A DNA stretch of 64,000 nt, taken from Mannheimia indoligenes (lineage in GTDB: Bacteria; Pseudomonadota; Gammaproteobacteria; Enterobacterales; Pasteurellaceae). This document shows, in pieces, positions 1 to 9,450 of the stretch. The DNA lies in contig NZ_JBAJJM010000005.1 in NCBI RefSeq assembly GCF_036880405.1, positions 62,001 through 126,000 of the forward strand. Reading direction: 5' to 3'. Every line of letters begins with the position of its first letter. Position 1 is the first letter of the stretch. The notes under the pieces are model-generated. The model made no database searches and was not told the origin of the DNA. It was given only the letters and a program-made list of their open reading frames with translations. The position numbers and the translations under genes were made by a program.

Positions 1-1244
1 TCTATTTGCTCATCAAAAAGTACGAAACACGAACGGTGCTCATTGCAATAGGTTTAGGTATGGCACTTTTAACCCTCCAACCGATGGCTGCCCTTGATGC
101 CTTTGCAAAAAGTATGACTTCAGGCGGCTTGATTATGGCAATCTGTTCAAGTATGGGGTTTGCTTATGTGATGAAATACACAGAGTGCGATTCTCACTTG
201 GTTCAGTTATTAACCAAACCGTTAGCCGGATTAAAATTCTTCTTAATTCCGTTTGCGACCATCATCACTTTCTTTATTAACATTGCTATTCCATCAGCGG
301 CTGGTTGTGCAGCTGCCGTGGGGGCAACCTTAATTCCGGTGTTAAAATCTGCCGGTGTTCGCCCAGCTACCGCCGGTGCAGCCATTCTTGCCGGTACTTT
401 TGGTTCAATGATGAGCCCTGGTTCTTCTCACTCAGCAATGATTAGTGAAATGTCTGGCTTAACCATTACTGAGGTAAACCTTTCTCACGCACCTTATACG
501 ATGATTGCAGGGGCGATTGGTGCAGTTACGCTCACTATCATTGCATTAATCTTAAAAGATTATGGCAAAGAACATCGTGATGCTTATTTAGCTGAAGCAA
601 CTCACACTCATACCACAGAAACCAAAACCAACCTTTTATTTGCGATTGCTCCATTAATTCCACTGGTTATTTTGGTGATTGGCGGTACTTCTTTACAACA
701 AATCTCTTGGTTGAACTGGACCAAAATGGGCGTTCCTCAAGCGATGTTAATCGGTGCAATTTACGGCTTAATTGTTACTCGCACATCACCAGCTAAAATC
801 ACTAATGAATTCTTTAACGGTATGGGTAATGCCTATGCGAATGTATTAGGGATTATTATTGCCGCCGGCGTTTTCGTAGCCGGCTTAAAAGCAACAGGGG
901 CGATTGATTCTGCGATTGAATTCTTAAAACACTCAAACGAATTTGTGCGTTGGGGTTCAACTATCGGTCCATTCCTAATGGGTGTGGTAACAGGCTCTGG
1001 CGATGCCGCTGCGATTGCCTTTAACACCGCCGTTACGCCACACGCAACCGAATTAGGCTATACCCACGTTAATTTAGGTATGGCAGCAGCGATTGCCGGT
1101 GCAATTGGTCGAACCGCCTCGCCAATTGCAGGTGTGGTTATTGTGTGTGCCGGTATCGCAGGTGTGAACCCGGTTGAAATGATTAAACGAACCGCACCGG
1201 GAATGATCCTTGCGACCCTATTCCTCGCCTTATTTATGTTATAA
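1..1244 (+). CDS. C4-dicarboxylate transporter, DcuC family (5' partial)
   Basis: The reading frame is open to the left edge, so the true start lies outside the window; about 412 residues are visible against roughly 460 for the family. The protein is almost entirely hydrophobic, with about ten membrane spans. The C-terminal half has the DcuC-type signatures TGSGDAAAIAF and GRTASPIAGVV, matching the TTGSGNAP and GRTLSPVSGVV stretches of E. coli DcuC. DcuC proteins carry C4-dicarboxylates across the inner membrane, mainly under anaerobiosis. Gene context (an amidohydrolase next, then ureide genes) leaves open that the substrate is another carboxylate. A strong terminator follows directly. Family assignment is solid; substrate is inferred. 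Confidence 0.85.
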   Translation, partial: YLLIKKYETRTVLIAIGLGMALLTLQPMAALDAFAKSMTSGGLIMAICSSMGFAYVMKYTECDSHLVQLLTKPLAGLKFFLIPFATIITFFINIAIPSAAGCAAAVGATLIPVLKSAGVRPATAGAAILAGTFGSMMSPGSSHSAMISEMSGLTITEVNLSHAPYTMIAGAIGAVTLTIIALILKDYGKEHRDAYLAEATHTHTTETKTNLLFAIAPLIPLVILVIGGTSLQQISWLNWTKMGVPQAMLIGAIYGLIVTRTSPAKITNEFFNGMGNAYANVLGIIIAAGVFVAGLKATGAIDSAIEFLKHSNEFVRWGSTIGPFLMGVVTGSGDAAAIAFNTAVTPHATELGYTHVNLGMAAAIAGAIGRTASPIAGVVIVCAGIAGVNPVEMIKRTAPGMILATLFLALFML

Positions 1245-1251
1245 CCGAATT

Positions 1252-1280
1252 GCCCTTTACCCTGCGTAAAGGGCTTTTTT
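1252..1280 (+). terminator. Rho-independent terminator after the DcuC-like gene
   Basis: A perfect 9-bp stem (GCCCTTTAC / GTAAAGGGC) with loop CCTGC is followed directly by six T. It sits between the carrier stop codon and the ribosome-binding site of the next gene. Confidence 0.85.
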
Positions 1281-1294
1281 ATAAGGAGAACAGT

Positions 1295-2563
1295 ATGAGC
1301 CTTTCATTAGACAAACTGATTGAACTACGCCGTGAATTTCACAAATTCCCGGAAACCGGCTGGAGTGAATTTTGGACAACCAGCAAAATTGCCGATTATT
1401 TAGAGGCAATCGGCTTTCAAATTTTATTAGGTAAAGAGATCATCCACCCGGATTTTGTGCGTGGTCGTAATAAAGCCATTGTCGAAAAAGGCATTCAACG
1501 AGCCATTAACTATGGGGCAAACCATAAATGGTTAGACAAAATGGACGGCTACACAGGCTGTGTCGCAGTGTTTGATTCAGGCAAACCGGGCAAGACCGTA
1601 GCTCTGCGTTTTGATATTGACTGTGTAGATGTGAGCGAAACAAAATCGCCCGAACACCGAGCCAATCAACTTGGTTTCGCCTCTGTAAACGAAGGCGAAA
1701 TGCACGCTTGCGGCCACGATGGGCATATTACGATCGGCTTAGGCGTGGCTCGCTGGTTAATGGAAAATAAAGACAAGCTCACTGGCAAAGTGAAAATCGT
1801 CTTCCAACCTGCCGAAGAGGGCGTACGTGGTGCAGCTGCGATTGCTGCAAGCGGTGTGATTGACGATGCCAATTACTTTGCCGGTTCACATATCAGTTTT
1901 TGTGCTGATTCCGGCACTGTATTGGCAGATCCGAAAAACTTTCTTTCCACCACCAAAATTGATATTCGCTATAAAGGCAAACCAGCACATGCAGGGGCAG
2001 CTCCACACTTAGGGCATAACGCCTTACTGGCTGCTGCTCACGCCGTAACCCAACTGCACGGGATTTCCCGCCACGGTAACGGTATGACGAGGATTAATGT
2101 GGGTGTTTTTAAAGCCGGTTCTGGGCGAAATGTGATCCCTGCTGATGCGGAAATTAAACTTGAAGTCCGGGGCGAAAATAAGGAGATCAATCAATATATG
2201 GTGGATCAAGTGATGCAAATTGCCAAAGGGATTGCAATCAGCTTTGATGTGGAATATGAAACTGAAATTATGGGCGAGGCGGTAGATATGAATAATGATG
2301 CCGAATTGGTTTCACTCATTAAAGAAATTGCCATGGCACAACCGCAAGTGCATAGCAGTGATAAGGAATATTCATTCAACGCCAGCGAAGATGCCACGAT
2401 TCTCGGCCGAAGAGTGCAGGAAAACGGTGGTAAAGCCATTTACTTTATCATCGGAGCAGATAGAACCGCCGAGCATCATCAAGCCGAATTTGATTTTGAT
2501 GAAGAGCAACTCTTAACTGGCGTAAATATCTATACCTCTCTGATTCAAAAACTCCTTGCCTAA
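1295..2563 (+). CDS. M20 family amidohydrolase, AbgA-like
   Basis: This 422-residue zinc peptidase-fold protein aligns along its length with AbgA, the large subunit of E. coli p-aminobenzoyl-glutamate hydrolase. Shared stretches include RREFHKFPETGWSEF near the N-terminus, MHACGHDGH (metal-binding His and Asp), FQPAEEG (catalytic/metal Glu), HAGAAP in the dimerisation domain and HHQAEFDFDE at the C-terminus. I start at ATG 1295 because AAGGAG lies just upstream; the open frame to 1250 runs through the preceding terminator. No AbgB or AbgT is visible. Paired with a DcuC-like carrier, it may hydrolyse an imported acyl-amino acid or amide; the actual substrate is unknown. Confidence 0.8.
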   Translation: MSLSLDKLIELRREFHKFPETGWSEFWTTSKIADYLEAIGFQILLGKEIIHPDFVRGRNKAIVEKGIQRAINYGANHKWLDKMDGYTGCVAVFDSGKPGKTVALRFDIDCVDVSETKSPEHRANQLGFASVNEGEMHACGHDGHITIGLGVARWLMENKDKLTGKVKIVFQPAEEGVRGAAAIAASGVIDDANYFAGSHISFCADSGTVLADPKNFLSTTKIDIRYKGKPAHAGAAPHLGHNALLAAAHAVTQLHGISRHGNGMTRINVGVFKAGSGRNVIPADAEIKLEVRGENKEINQYMVDQVMQIAKGIAISFDVEYETEIMGEAVDMNNDAELVSLIKEIAMAQPQVHSSDKEYSFNASEDATILGRRVQENGGKAIYFIIGADRTAEHHQAEFDFDEEQLLTGVNIYTSLIQKLLA

Positions 2564-2570
2564 CTTCCAA

Positions 2571-2596
2571 AGCCCTGATGACTATCAGGGCTTTTC
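2571..2596 (+). terminator. Rho-independent terminator after the M20 hydrolase
   Basis: A perfect 9-bp stem (AGCCCTGAT / ATCAGGGCT) with loop GACT is followed by TTTT. It separates the hydrolase from pucG. Confidence 0.8.
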
Positions 2597-2675
2597 ATTT
2601 CATTTGCAAACTTTTTCGAAAATATGACCGCTTGATTATTCGATGTTCGAAAGTTTTTCTATATCGAAAAAAATA

Positions 2676-2705
2676 TTGGGTAATCACAAATTTTTATTGT
2701 AGAAT
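2676..2705 (+). promoter_or_regulatory. Possible sigma-70 promoter of pucG
   Basis: TTGGGT (2676-2681) and TAGAAT (2700-2705) are spaced by 18 bp and end 40 bp before the pucG ATG. Upstream lies an imperfect inverted pair, AAACTTTTTCGA at 2608-2619 and TCGAAAGTTT at 2647-2656, that could bind a regulator. Both are pattern matches only. Confidence 0.35.
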
Positions 2706-2745
2706 CCATAAGTTTTTTTAATTCATATAACAAATAGGAACTATT

Positions 2746-3981
2746 ATGCAATTCAGAGAAATTAACCCTTCCCCGCGTTTATTAATGTGCCCTGGCCCGA
2801 CAGACGCAGACCCGCGTGTATTGCGTGCCATGTCTGCCCCGATTTTAGGCCAATTTGACCCAGAATTTACCTCATTAATGAATGAAACCATGGAAATGGA
2901 ACGTCACCTTTTCCAAACGAAAAATGAGCAAACTTATGTGGTGAACTCAACTTCTCGTGGTGGTTTAGAAACCGTTTTAACGGCGGCAATCTGCCCGGGC
3001 GATAAAGTGTTAATTCCTGCATTTGGTCGTTTTGGCTATTTATTAAATGAAATTTTATCTCGTAGCGGTGCAGACATCACCATTATCGAAAGAGAATGGG
3101 GTACGGTGTTCGAGCCTGAAGAAATTGAGGCTGAATTGAAAAAAGGCGGTTATAAAGCTGTTGCAATTATTCACGGCGAAACCTCAACCTCAATGATGCA
3201 ACCGTTAGAAGAGATCGGTAAAATCTGTAAGCAATATGATGCAATGTTAATTGTGGATACCGTTGCAACCCTAGGTGGTGTGGATATTCGTGTTGATGAA
3301 TGGAATATTGATGCTTGTATCGGCGGTACGCAAAAATGTATTTCTGCACCATCAGGTACAGCGTTAATCACTTATAACAAACGCATTGAAGAGATTATTG
3401 CGAAACGTAAACGTGTAGAAAAAGGGATTCGTGCCGATTCTGATGTGGACGGTACTCTACCGCAAATTCCAAGTAACTACTTAGACCTAGCTCAGTTACA
3501 AGATTACTGGAGCCCACGCCGTTTAAATCACCACACTGAGGCAACCAGCGCTCAATACGGTATTCACGAGGCATTGCGTATTATTTTACAAGAAGGTTTA
3601 GAGAACCGTTTTGCCCGCCACATCTTAAACGACAAAGCACTATGTGCCGGTTTAGAAGCGATGGGCTTAAAAATCTTTGGTGATCGCAAACACAAAGCAC
3701 CTGTGGTAACTGCATTCCATATTCCGGAAGGCATCACCGGCCCGGCATTGCGTAGCGATATTTTAAACCACTTCGGGATTGAATTAGCCACTTCATTCGG
3801 CCCGTTAGACGGCAAAATCATCCGTATCGGTAATATGGGTTTCTCAAGTCAAAAACGCAACGTGTTATTAACCTTAGGTGCGTTAGAAGCAGTATTATTA
3901 AGCCACAAAGTGAAAGTGCCTTCTGGTGATGCTGTGGCTGCAGCATTAGCGGTGTATAAAGACGCTGAGAAAACCGCTTAA
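2746..3981 (+). CDS. pucG: (S)-ureidoglycine-glyoxylate aminotransferase
   Basis: This 411-residue class V (fold type I) PLP aminotransferase closely resembles Bacillus subtilis PucG throughout. Examples are GPTDADPRVLRAMSAPILGQ near the N-terminus, HGETSTSMMQPL, SNYLDLAQLQDYWSPRRLNH and the C-terminal FGIELATSFGPL. Lys197 in GGTQKCIS is the expected Schiff-base lysine. PucG moves the amino group of ureidoglycine to glyoxylate, giving oxalurate (N-carbamoyl-2-oxoglycine) and glycine. The other ureide genes run towards it on the opposite strand, which supports this over the generic label alanine-glyoxylate aminotransferase. It offers a bypass around AllE and AllD. Start is ATG 2746, with a purine-rich AGGAA upstream. 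Confidence 0.88.
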   Translation: MQFREINPSPRLLMCPGPTDADPRVLRAMSAPILGQFDPEFTSLMNETMEMERHLFQTKNEQTYVVNSTSRGGLETVLTAAICPGDKVLIPAFGRFGYLLNEILSRSGADITIIEREWGTVFEPEEIEAELKKGGYKAVAIIHGETSTSMMQPLEEIGKICKQYDAMLIVDTVATLGGVDIRVDEWNIDACIGGTQKCISAPSGTALITYNKRIEEIIAKRKRVEKGIRADSDVDGTLPQIPSNYLDLAQLQDYWSPRRLNHHTEATSAQYGIHEALRIILQEGLENRFARHILNDKALCAGLEAMGLKIFGDRKHKAPVVTAFHIPEGITGPALRSDILNHFGIELATSFGPLDGKIIRIGNMGFSSQKRNVLLTLGALEAVLLSHKVKVPSGDAVAAALAVYKDAEKTA

Positions 3982-4010
3982 TTGATCAATTTTCGCGAGT
4001 TTTAAAAATC

Positions 4011-4049
4011 AAAACGGGTTAAATTCTTCATCGGAATTTAACCCGTTTT
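4011..4049. terminator. Bidirectional terminator between pucG and the DAACS gene
   Basis: A perfect 16-bp stem (AAAACGGGTTAAATTC and its complement) with a 7-nt loop TTCATCG lies between convergent genes. It has A-runs on one side and T-runs on the other, so it can work both ways. Confidence 0.85.
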
Positions 4050-4062
4050 CAGTTAGCCCAAA

Positions 4063-5283
4063 TTAAGGGGTATTTTCAAAAATTTCTCTATCAAACTCAT
4101 TTTCAGAATGTGCTACAAGTAATGCAACTAATACATCATCAATAACATTAAGCACCGTTCTAAACATTCCGGAGAACCAATCAATACCAGCCAATAGCGC
4201 AACCCCTTCTATAGGTAAACCCACTGTTGGCAGTACGATAGCTAGTGCAACTAAACCGCCACCTGGTACAGTTACTGTACCTAATGTTGCCAGCGTAGAC
4301 ATAATCACGACTATAAATTGTTGCTGAATTGACATTTCGATATTGAAAAATTGAGCAATTGTCAAACAAGATAGTGCTAAATAGATAGCTAACCCATCAC
4401 TATTTAATGACATACCTAGTGGGTTAATTAATCGAGAAACACGTTTACTCACCCCAATTCTCTCCTCTGCATCAGCCATTTTTGTCGGCAGTGTAATTGC
4501 AGATGAAGTTGTCGTAAATGCCATAACTCCCATACGTAACAGCTTTTTACTAAGTTTTAACGGACTAACTTTTACTACAGTAGCAGTAATAAAGATAAAT
4601 ACCGCCAAAATTAAGGTCATTCCTATTGCAAAGGCTAACAAGAATTTAAACAGTGGTAAAATGACTTGAATACCATAGTAACCAATTACCCAGCCTAATA
4701 AACAGAAAATCCCTAACGGTGCAATTTTCATTACAAGTTTGATGACTTGCAGCAAAATCTCATTTAAGCTTTTGATATTATTCAAAAATGTATTATTCGG
4801 ATTACTCTCTGAAATAATGCTTGAAGCAAGACCAGCTAGAATTGCAAAAACAATAACTTGAATTGTGCTACCAGAACCAATAGACGAGATAATATTACTT
4901 GGGAAAAAATCTGTAATAATTTGTGCAATGGTTTTATCTGTTGCCTTAATTGAGGTTGTTAGTTCTTCATTATAAACAATCCCTGCTCCTGGCTGGATAA
5001 CATTAGCAATAACAATACCAACTACAGCTGCACTAATTGTGGTTAAAGCAAAACCAAATAATGCTTTTAGACCTAAATTACCAATCTCTTTTCGATGTAG
5101 GGAACCTATCGCCTCAATGACGGATCCCATGACAAGTAAAATGATCCCCATCTGAATCAGACGAAGAAAGATATCGCCAATAAATTTCAGCTCCACCATT
5201 AATTCCGGAAGAACTAAACCTGCCACAATTCCTAACATCATCGCTAGAAATATTTGTAATGTAGTATTGTTTCTTAGTTGCAT
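4063..5283 (-). CDS. Dicarboxylate/amino acid:cation symporter (DAACS family)
   Basis: This is a 406-residue multi-pass inner-membrane protein of the GltP/GltT/DctA family. It carries the serine-rich hairpin motif (TTTSSAITLPT) and a family substrate-site stretch NPLGMSLNSDG, where NMDG is the more usual form. The family couples Na+ or H+ influx to uptake of glutamate, aspartate, C4-dicarboxylates or small neutral amino acids; the variant motif prevents naming a substrate. I start at MQLRNN (AGGAG seven bases upstream) and not at the longer frame. It is the last gene of the minus-strand ureide run but sits behind a hairpin made of two uptake sequences, so it may be transcribed separately. Confidence 0.82.
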   Translation of the reverse strand: MQLRNNTTLQIFLAMMLGIVAGLVLPELMVELKFIGDIFLRLIQMGIILLVMGSVIEAIGSLHRKEIGNLGLKALFGFALTTISAAVVGIVIANVIQPGAGIVYNEELTTSIKATDKTIAQIITDFFPSNIISSIGSGSTIQVIVFAILAGLASSIISESNPNNTFLNNIKSLNEILLQVIKLVMKIAPLGIFCLLGWVIGYYGIQVILPLFKFLLAFAIGMTLILAVFIFITATVVKVSPLKLSKKLLRMGVMAFTTTSSAITLPTKMADAEERIGVSKRVSRLINPLGMSLNSDGLAIYLALSCLTIAQFFNIEMSIQQQFIVVIMSTLATLGTVTVPGGGLVALAIVLPTVGLPIEGVALLAGIDWFSGMFRTVLNVIDDVLVALLVAHSENEFDREIFENTP

Positions 5284-5306
5284 AACTTTCTCCTGTTTTA
5301 AGGCAA

Positions 5307-5343
5307 ACAAGCGGTAAAATTTTTACCAAATTTTACCGCTTGT
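5307..5343. terminator. Inverted pair of DNA-uptake cores forming a terminator-like hairpin
   Basis: Two uptake cores, ACAAGCGGT and its reverse complement, sit head-to-head and extend into a perfect 16-bp stem around a 5-nt loop TTACC. The position, just after the NCS1 permease stop codon on the minus strand, is where a terminator is expected. Paired uptake words doubling as terminators are well known in Pasteurellaceae. Confidence 0.75.
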
Positions 5344-5348
5344 ATCTG

Positions 5349-6707
5349 TTATTTATGCTCTAAAATCGTGCCTTTACGGAAAGATTCTGAGCTTTTCAAG
5401 GTTTTCATCAAGATGTAGTAACTTAAACCTGATGGGATCAAACTTACATACCAAGAAAGATCAACCACGATAAGTGAGCAGAGTGAGCCGATTGCAATCG
5501 CAATAATTGCTGCCCAGTTGATGCCTTTGAAGATACCTTCTTTGTTGTATAGATCGTTTACATTGAGTTTTTCTTTTCTCAAGATGTAGTAATCAACTAC
5601 CATTACTGCAAAAATTGGGCCTAAGAATGCTGAGTAGATTTTGATGAATAGCGATAAGCCGTCAGCGGATTCTGCAGTTACTAATTTCCACGGCATTACA
5701 CACATTGATAACACACCCACTAAAATAGTCGCGTGTGACCACTTCATTTTGAATGAGTCCATTAAAATGTATGATGGTGGCACGATGTTGTTCAATACGT
5801 TTGTGGTAACTTGAGCAAAAGCAATGAATAATAAGGTAATAACGGTTAAGAATTTGTTATCCATTGCGGTAGCAAATACTTGGATTGGGTCACTATTGCC
5901 GGTTGCTGCAGTCACTAATAAACCGATTAAGCCCATAAATAGGGTAACAGGTAAAATAGAAAGCACATAGATAACCCCTGTGGTTACAGGGCCAGTGCCT
6001 TCTTTAACGTGACGGGAGTAGTCTGAAGCATTTAAGATCATTGTTGAGTAAATACCCAAGAATGCGGTTGTTGCTGCCCAGAATGGCATGCCCCAAGAGC
6101 CTTCGATATTAGCAAAACGGTTACCGATTTCTACCGAGAATTGGGTTTGAACCACATAAAGCATATAAGCAAGAATACCGATTAAGAACACGCAAGAAAC
6201 GTTTTCTAACCATTTAATGCCTTTAAAGCCGTTGATTGATAAAGCCACTTGTAATGCAGTAAATAGCACATAAACAATCGGTAAATTGTCAAAACCAAAT
6301 AGGAGTTTTAAACACATATTGATTGCACCGGCACCGACCCAGCTTTGGAAACCGAACCAAACGATAGCAGGCACGCCACGTAAGATACCCGGAATTTTCA
6401 CCCCAGTAGTACCAAAAGAGCTGCGTAATTGAACCGGGAATGGAATACCATATTTATGGCCGCCTTTACCGATCACCACTAAACCAATAGCAATAACGAT
6501 ACAGCCAATTGCCATTGCTAAAATGGCCTGAGTGACGGTTAAAGCACCAATCAGGCTTGCCCCCATTGAGAATGTACCGATAGAAACACAGCCCCCTAAG
6601 AAACTAGCCCAATAGGAGAAGTTATCCATAATACGTTCTTTTGTTGGTTGTAGATCAACATTGACCCCTTTGGCTAACTCAGGGTTGAGTTCTTTATTGT
6701 CCAACAT
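5349..6707 (-). CDS. NCS1-family allantoin permease (copy 1)
   Basis: This is a 452-residue nucleobase:cation symporter-1 protein with about twelve membrane spans. Typical NCS1 features are the N-terminal WASFLGGCVSIGTF, GVPAIVWFGFQSWVGAGAIN in span 3 and DYYILRKEKLNVNDLY near the C-terminus. The family imports nucleobases, hydantoins and allantoin. The ATG follows the allantoinase stop by two bases, so the two genes should be co-translated; this makes allantoin the best substrate guess. AAGGAG precedes the start. A paralogue lies at 18764-20092. Confidence 0.85.
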   Translation of the reverse strand: MLDNKELNPELAKGVNVDLQPTKERIMDNFSYWASFLGGCVSIGTFSMGASLIGALTVTQAILAMAIGCIVIAIGLVVIGKGGHKYGIPFPVQLRSSFGTTGVKIPGILRGVPAIVWFGFQSWVGAGAINMCLKLLFGFDNLPIVYVLFTALQVALSINGFKGIKWLENVSCVFLIGILAYMLYVVQTQFSVEIGNRFANIEGSWGMPFWAATTAFLGIYSTMILNASDYSRHVKEGTGPVTTGVIYVLSILPVTLFMGLIGLLVTAATGNSDPIQVFATAMDNKFLTVITLLFIAFAQVTTNVLNNIVPPSYILMDSFKMKWSHATILVGVLSMCVMPWKLVTAESADGLSLFIKIYSAFLGPIFAVMVVDYYILRKEKLNVNDLYNKEGIFKGINWAAIIAIAIGSLCSLIVVDLSWYVSLIPSGLSYYILMKTLKSSESFRKGTILEHK

Positions 6708-6709
6708 AG

Positions 6710-8089
6710 TTATACTCCTTGTGTTTTGCGAATGAATTTACCGAAACCTTTGCTATCGGTAAGCTTGCCGTCTTGTGCAATCACTTTGCCACGCACGATT
6801 GTACATACCGGTAAGCCTTTACCTTTTTTGCCCACATAAGCAGACATTTTATTCACATACTGTAGATCTTCTGCTTTGATTTCCCACTCTTTATTTGGAT
6901 CAATAATAGTGAAATCTGCATCAAAACCAATTTGGATATCGCCTTTTTGACCGTAAATACCAAAGGCTTTTGCCGGTAATTTTGCCATTGCATTGGCTAA
7001 TACCGTTGGTGAAACACCACGTTTTACACAGCCTTCGTAGAATGCCACCTGTACACAGCTTTGAATACCGCTGATACCACCCCAAACATCAAACACATTT
7101 TCGATTTTTTGACCTAAAATTTCGTTGTGTTTTTCATCATAAGAGCAAGGGGAATGGTCACTACCGATGCCGCTAAATGTGCCATCGACGACATAATCCC
7201 ATAAACGATCTACATCTGATTTAGAACGTAACGGCGGCGCGCATTTGAAGAGCGGGCCTTTTTCAATCACATCATCTTCGCTAAAGCAGAGGTAATGGGC
7301 GCAGGTTTCTGCAGTAATATCATAGCCTTCTTGTTGTGCCTCTTTAATTTTTTGTGCAACATCCGGGTGGCTAACGTGGCAGATATGGGCTTTACAACCG
7401 GTAGCTTTGGCAATTTCGATAATATTGATGGTCGCTAACATTTCTGCGATAAGCGGGCGGGAATCGAGGAAAGCTCTCCAGTCTAAACGACCTTCTTTTT
7501 TCATTCGTTGCTCTTGCCATTTAATGGCTGAGAAGTCTTCACAATGGAAACCTGCACGACCGCCGAATTTTTGGATGATTTCCATTGCCTCATAGGTTTG
7601 ACCGTAGTTTAGAGAGGCATAATCAGGAGAAACAGGGCCGATAAAAGATTTTAATGCCACACAACCTTTATCGTTTAATTCGCTTAAATGTTCAAAATTA
7701 CTTGGTACTAAGCCCCCCCAGAAACAGTAATCAACATACGCATTTGGCGACACTTTGGCAATTTTGGCATCAAAAATTTTGCCATCGGTTAAAGCCGGCT
7801 CATTTTGTAACGGCATATCAATAATGGTTGTATAACCACCAACTGCCGCAGCCGCCGTACCGTGTGCATAATCCTCACGCCATTCATAGCCCGGATCATT
7901 TAAGTGAGCGTGGGTATCAATCGCCCCCGGTAAAACATAATTCCCTTTTACATCAATCACTTCCTTCGCTTCAGGTACAGAACCATCTTCCAAAATCGCC
8001 GCAATTTTACCTGCTTTGACTGCGATATTACCGTCAAAAACGGCATCGGATAAGACTATTTTCCCATTTTTTATGACGAGATCGTACAT
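6710..8089 (-). CDS. allB: Allantoinase (copy 1)
   Basis: This 459-residue amidohydrolase-superfamily enzyme opens the hydantoin ring of allantoin to give allantoate in the cytoplasm. The binuclear metal site is complete: HAH (His60, His62), Lys147 in VALKSFIG (expected carbamylated lysine), His182 in FHCED, His238 in HICHVSH and Asp311 in SDHSP. I start at ATG 8089 (MYDLVIKNGK) because AAGGAG is nine bases upstream; the TTG six bases earlier is too close to it. The second allantoinase begins identically. It lies between allC and the NCS1 permease, with a 2-bp gap to the latter. A hydantoinase or dihydropyrimidinase role is less likely given the neighbours. Confidence 0.88.
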   Translation of the reverse strand: MYDLVIKNGKIVLSDAVFDGNIAVKAGKIAAILEDGSVPEAKEVIDVKGNYVLPGAIDTHAHLNDPGYEWREDYAHGTAAAAVGGYTTIIDMPLQNEPALTDGKIFDAKIAKVSPNAYVDYCFWGGLVPSNFEHLSELNDKGCVALKSFIGPVSPDYASLNYGQTYEAMEIIQKFGGRAGFHCEDFSAIKWQEQRMKKEGRLDWRAFLDSRPLIAEMLATINIIEIAKATGCKAHICHVSHPDVAQKIKEAQQEGYDITAETCAHYLCFSEDDVIEKGPLFKCAPPLRSKSDVDRLWDYVVDGTFSGIGSDHSPCSYDEKHNEILGQKIENVFDVWGGISGIQSCVQVAFYEGCVKRGVSPTVLANAMAKLPAKAFGIYGQKGDIQIGFDADFTIIDPNKEWEIKAEDLQYVNKMSAYVGKKGKGLPVCTIVRGKVIAQDGKLTDSKGFGKFIRKTQGV

Positions 8090-8192
8090 AGCCAAATACT
8101 CCTTATAGTTATGTTTGTATAAAATTTTGTATTAGGGAACTTACAAGCGGTTAATTTTCCGAAAAAATTTGCAAATTCCCCTTACTTGAATA

Positions 8193-9428
8193 CTATTCGT
8201 CCAACAACTTCTCTGCTAACTCTTGCTGCAACACTGCTGCTTTAGCAAAATAGTGATATTCAGTAAACTCCACCGGCGTATGACTTCTGCCCTCTTTACT
8301 TGGCACGAAGATCATCACGGTTGGGATTTTTTGCCCGATTTCTAATGAATCGTGCCCTGCTCCGCTTGGTAAGCGTTTGTAGCTAAAACCGTGGGCTTTG
8401 GTAGATTCTTCTAAAATGCCTAACATTTTTTCAGAAAGTTTAACCGGCTGAATAATCAACTTAGTATCTTTTTCAAAGGTTGATCCGATTTTTGCGGTTT
8501 CTTCTGCTAATTCCTGCTCGATTTTCGCCGTAATATCTTCAATATTCGCCATATTTAACGAACGAATATCTACGCTGAATACCACTTTTTCCGCCACGAT
8601 ATTAATACCGCCCGGTAGCACATTCATATAACCAACGGTTGCAACCGTGCCGTCATTTTTCTCTCTTGCCCAATCCGCAATTTTAGAAATCACTTTGGTT
8701 GCAGCATCTACCGCATCTAAACGCATATCCATTGGCGTAGTACCTGCGTGGTCTGCACGTCCGTGAACGGTAAACATATGGCGATGTAAGCCAACAATCC
8801 CCGTTACTAAACCGATTTCAATGCCGTGCGTATCTAACACAGGCCCTTGTTCGATATGGGTTTCGATAAAATGCCCGATTGAACCATCTGCCCATTTGGC
8901 GTTTTCGATTTTTTCAGGATCTAAACCGTAGCTTTTCATTGCATCGTAGTAAGAAATGCCATCTTTGTCTTTGTACTTACGGCAATATTCCGGATTACGT
9001 AAGCCGAGCATCGCTCCTGAACCGAAGTAACCGGTACCAAAACGCATTCCTTCTTCATCGTTGAAACCCACAACAACGAAATTGCGTTTGAATTTTTTGC
9101 CGGAGGCTTTTAATAAACGCGCAGTTTCTAATGCAGTTACTACCCCGGCAATGCCGTCATAGTTACCACCATGCAATACGCTGTCATAGTGTGAGCCGGA
9201 CATCACGCAAGGTAAATCAGGTTGCTCACCTTCTAAAATACCAAAAATATTGCCTGCCTCATCCTCTTTCACAGAAAGACCGGCCTCTACCATTAAATCT
9301 CTTAAATAATTAACGGCACTTCTTGCCTCTTGAGAGAAAGGCAAACGAGTACAACCATTGCCTGGTGTAGCAGTAAATTGTTTTAAGTGTTCTAAGTTTT
9401 GCGTAATACGCTGGGTGATTTGTTCCAT
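8193..9428 (-). CDS. allC: Allantoate amidohydrolase
   Basis: This 411-residue M20-type metalloamidase belongs to the allantoate amidohydrolase/N-carbamoylase group. Metal-site stretches are GSHYDSV, GGNYDGIAG, FNDEEGMRFG, HIEQGP and SGAGHDS. It releases ammonia and CO2 from allantoate to give (S)-ureidoglycine. The dimerisation-domain stretch HADHAGTTPMD-like (RADHAGTTPMDMR) is typical of the group. It is preceded by the 64-aa membrane protein and followed by allantoinase. The length matches E. coli AllC. An N-carbamoyl-amino-acid hydrolase is possible from sequence alone, but its position between allB and allK-type genes argues for allantoate. Confidence 0.88.
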   Translation of the reverse strand: MEQITQRITQNLEHLKQFTATPGNGCTRLPFSQEARSAVNYLRDLMVEAGLSVKEDEAGNIFGILEGEQPDLPCVMSGSHYDSVLHGGNYDGIAGVVTALETARLLKASGKKFKRNFVVVGFNDEEGMRFGTGYFGSGAMLGLRNPEYCRKYKDKDGISYYDAMKSYGLDPEKIENAKWADGSIGHFIETHIEQGPVLDTHGIEIGLVTGIVGLHRHMFTVHGRADHAGTTPMDMRLDAVDAATKVISKIADWAREKNDGTVATVGYMNVLPGGINIVAEKVVFSVDIRSLNMANIEDITAKIEQELAEETAKIGSTFEKDTKLIIQPVKLSEKMLGILEESTKAHGFSYKRLPSGAGHDSLEIGQKIPTVMIFVPSKEGRSHTPVEFTEYHYFAKAAVLQQELAEKLLDE

Positions 9429-9450
9429 TTTTTTATTCCTTTTTTATTTT

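Noticed and set aside
2600..2745. Glycine or purine riboswitch before pucG
   Set aside because: The 5' leader is short and AT-rich, and I see none of the conserved aptamer stems; only a possible promoter and a weak inverted pair.
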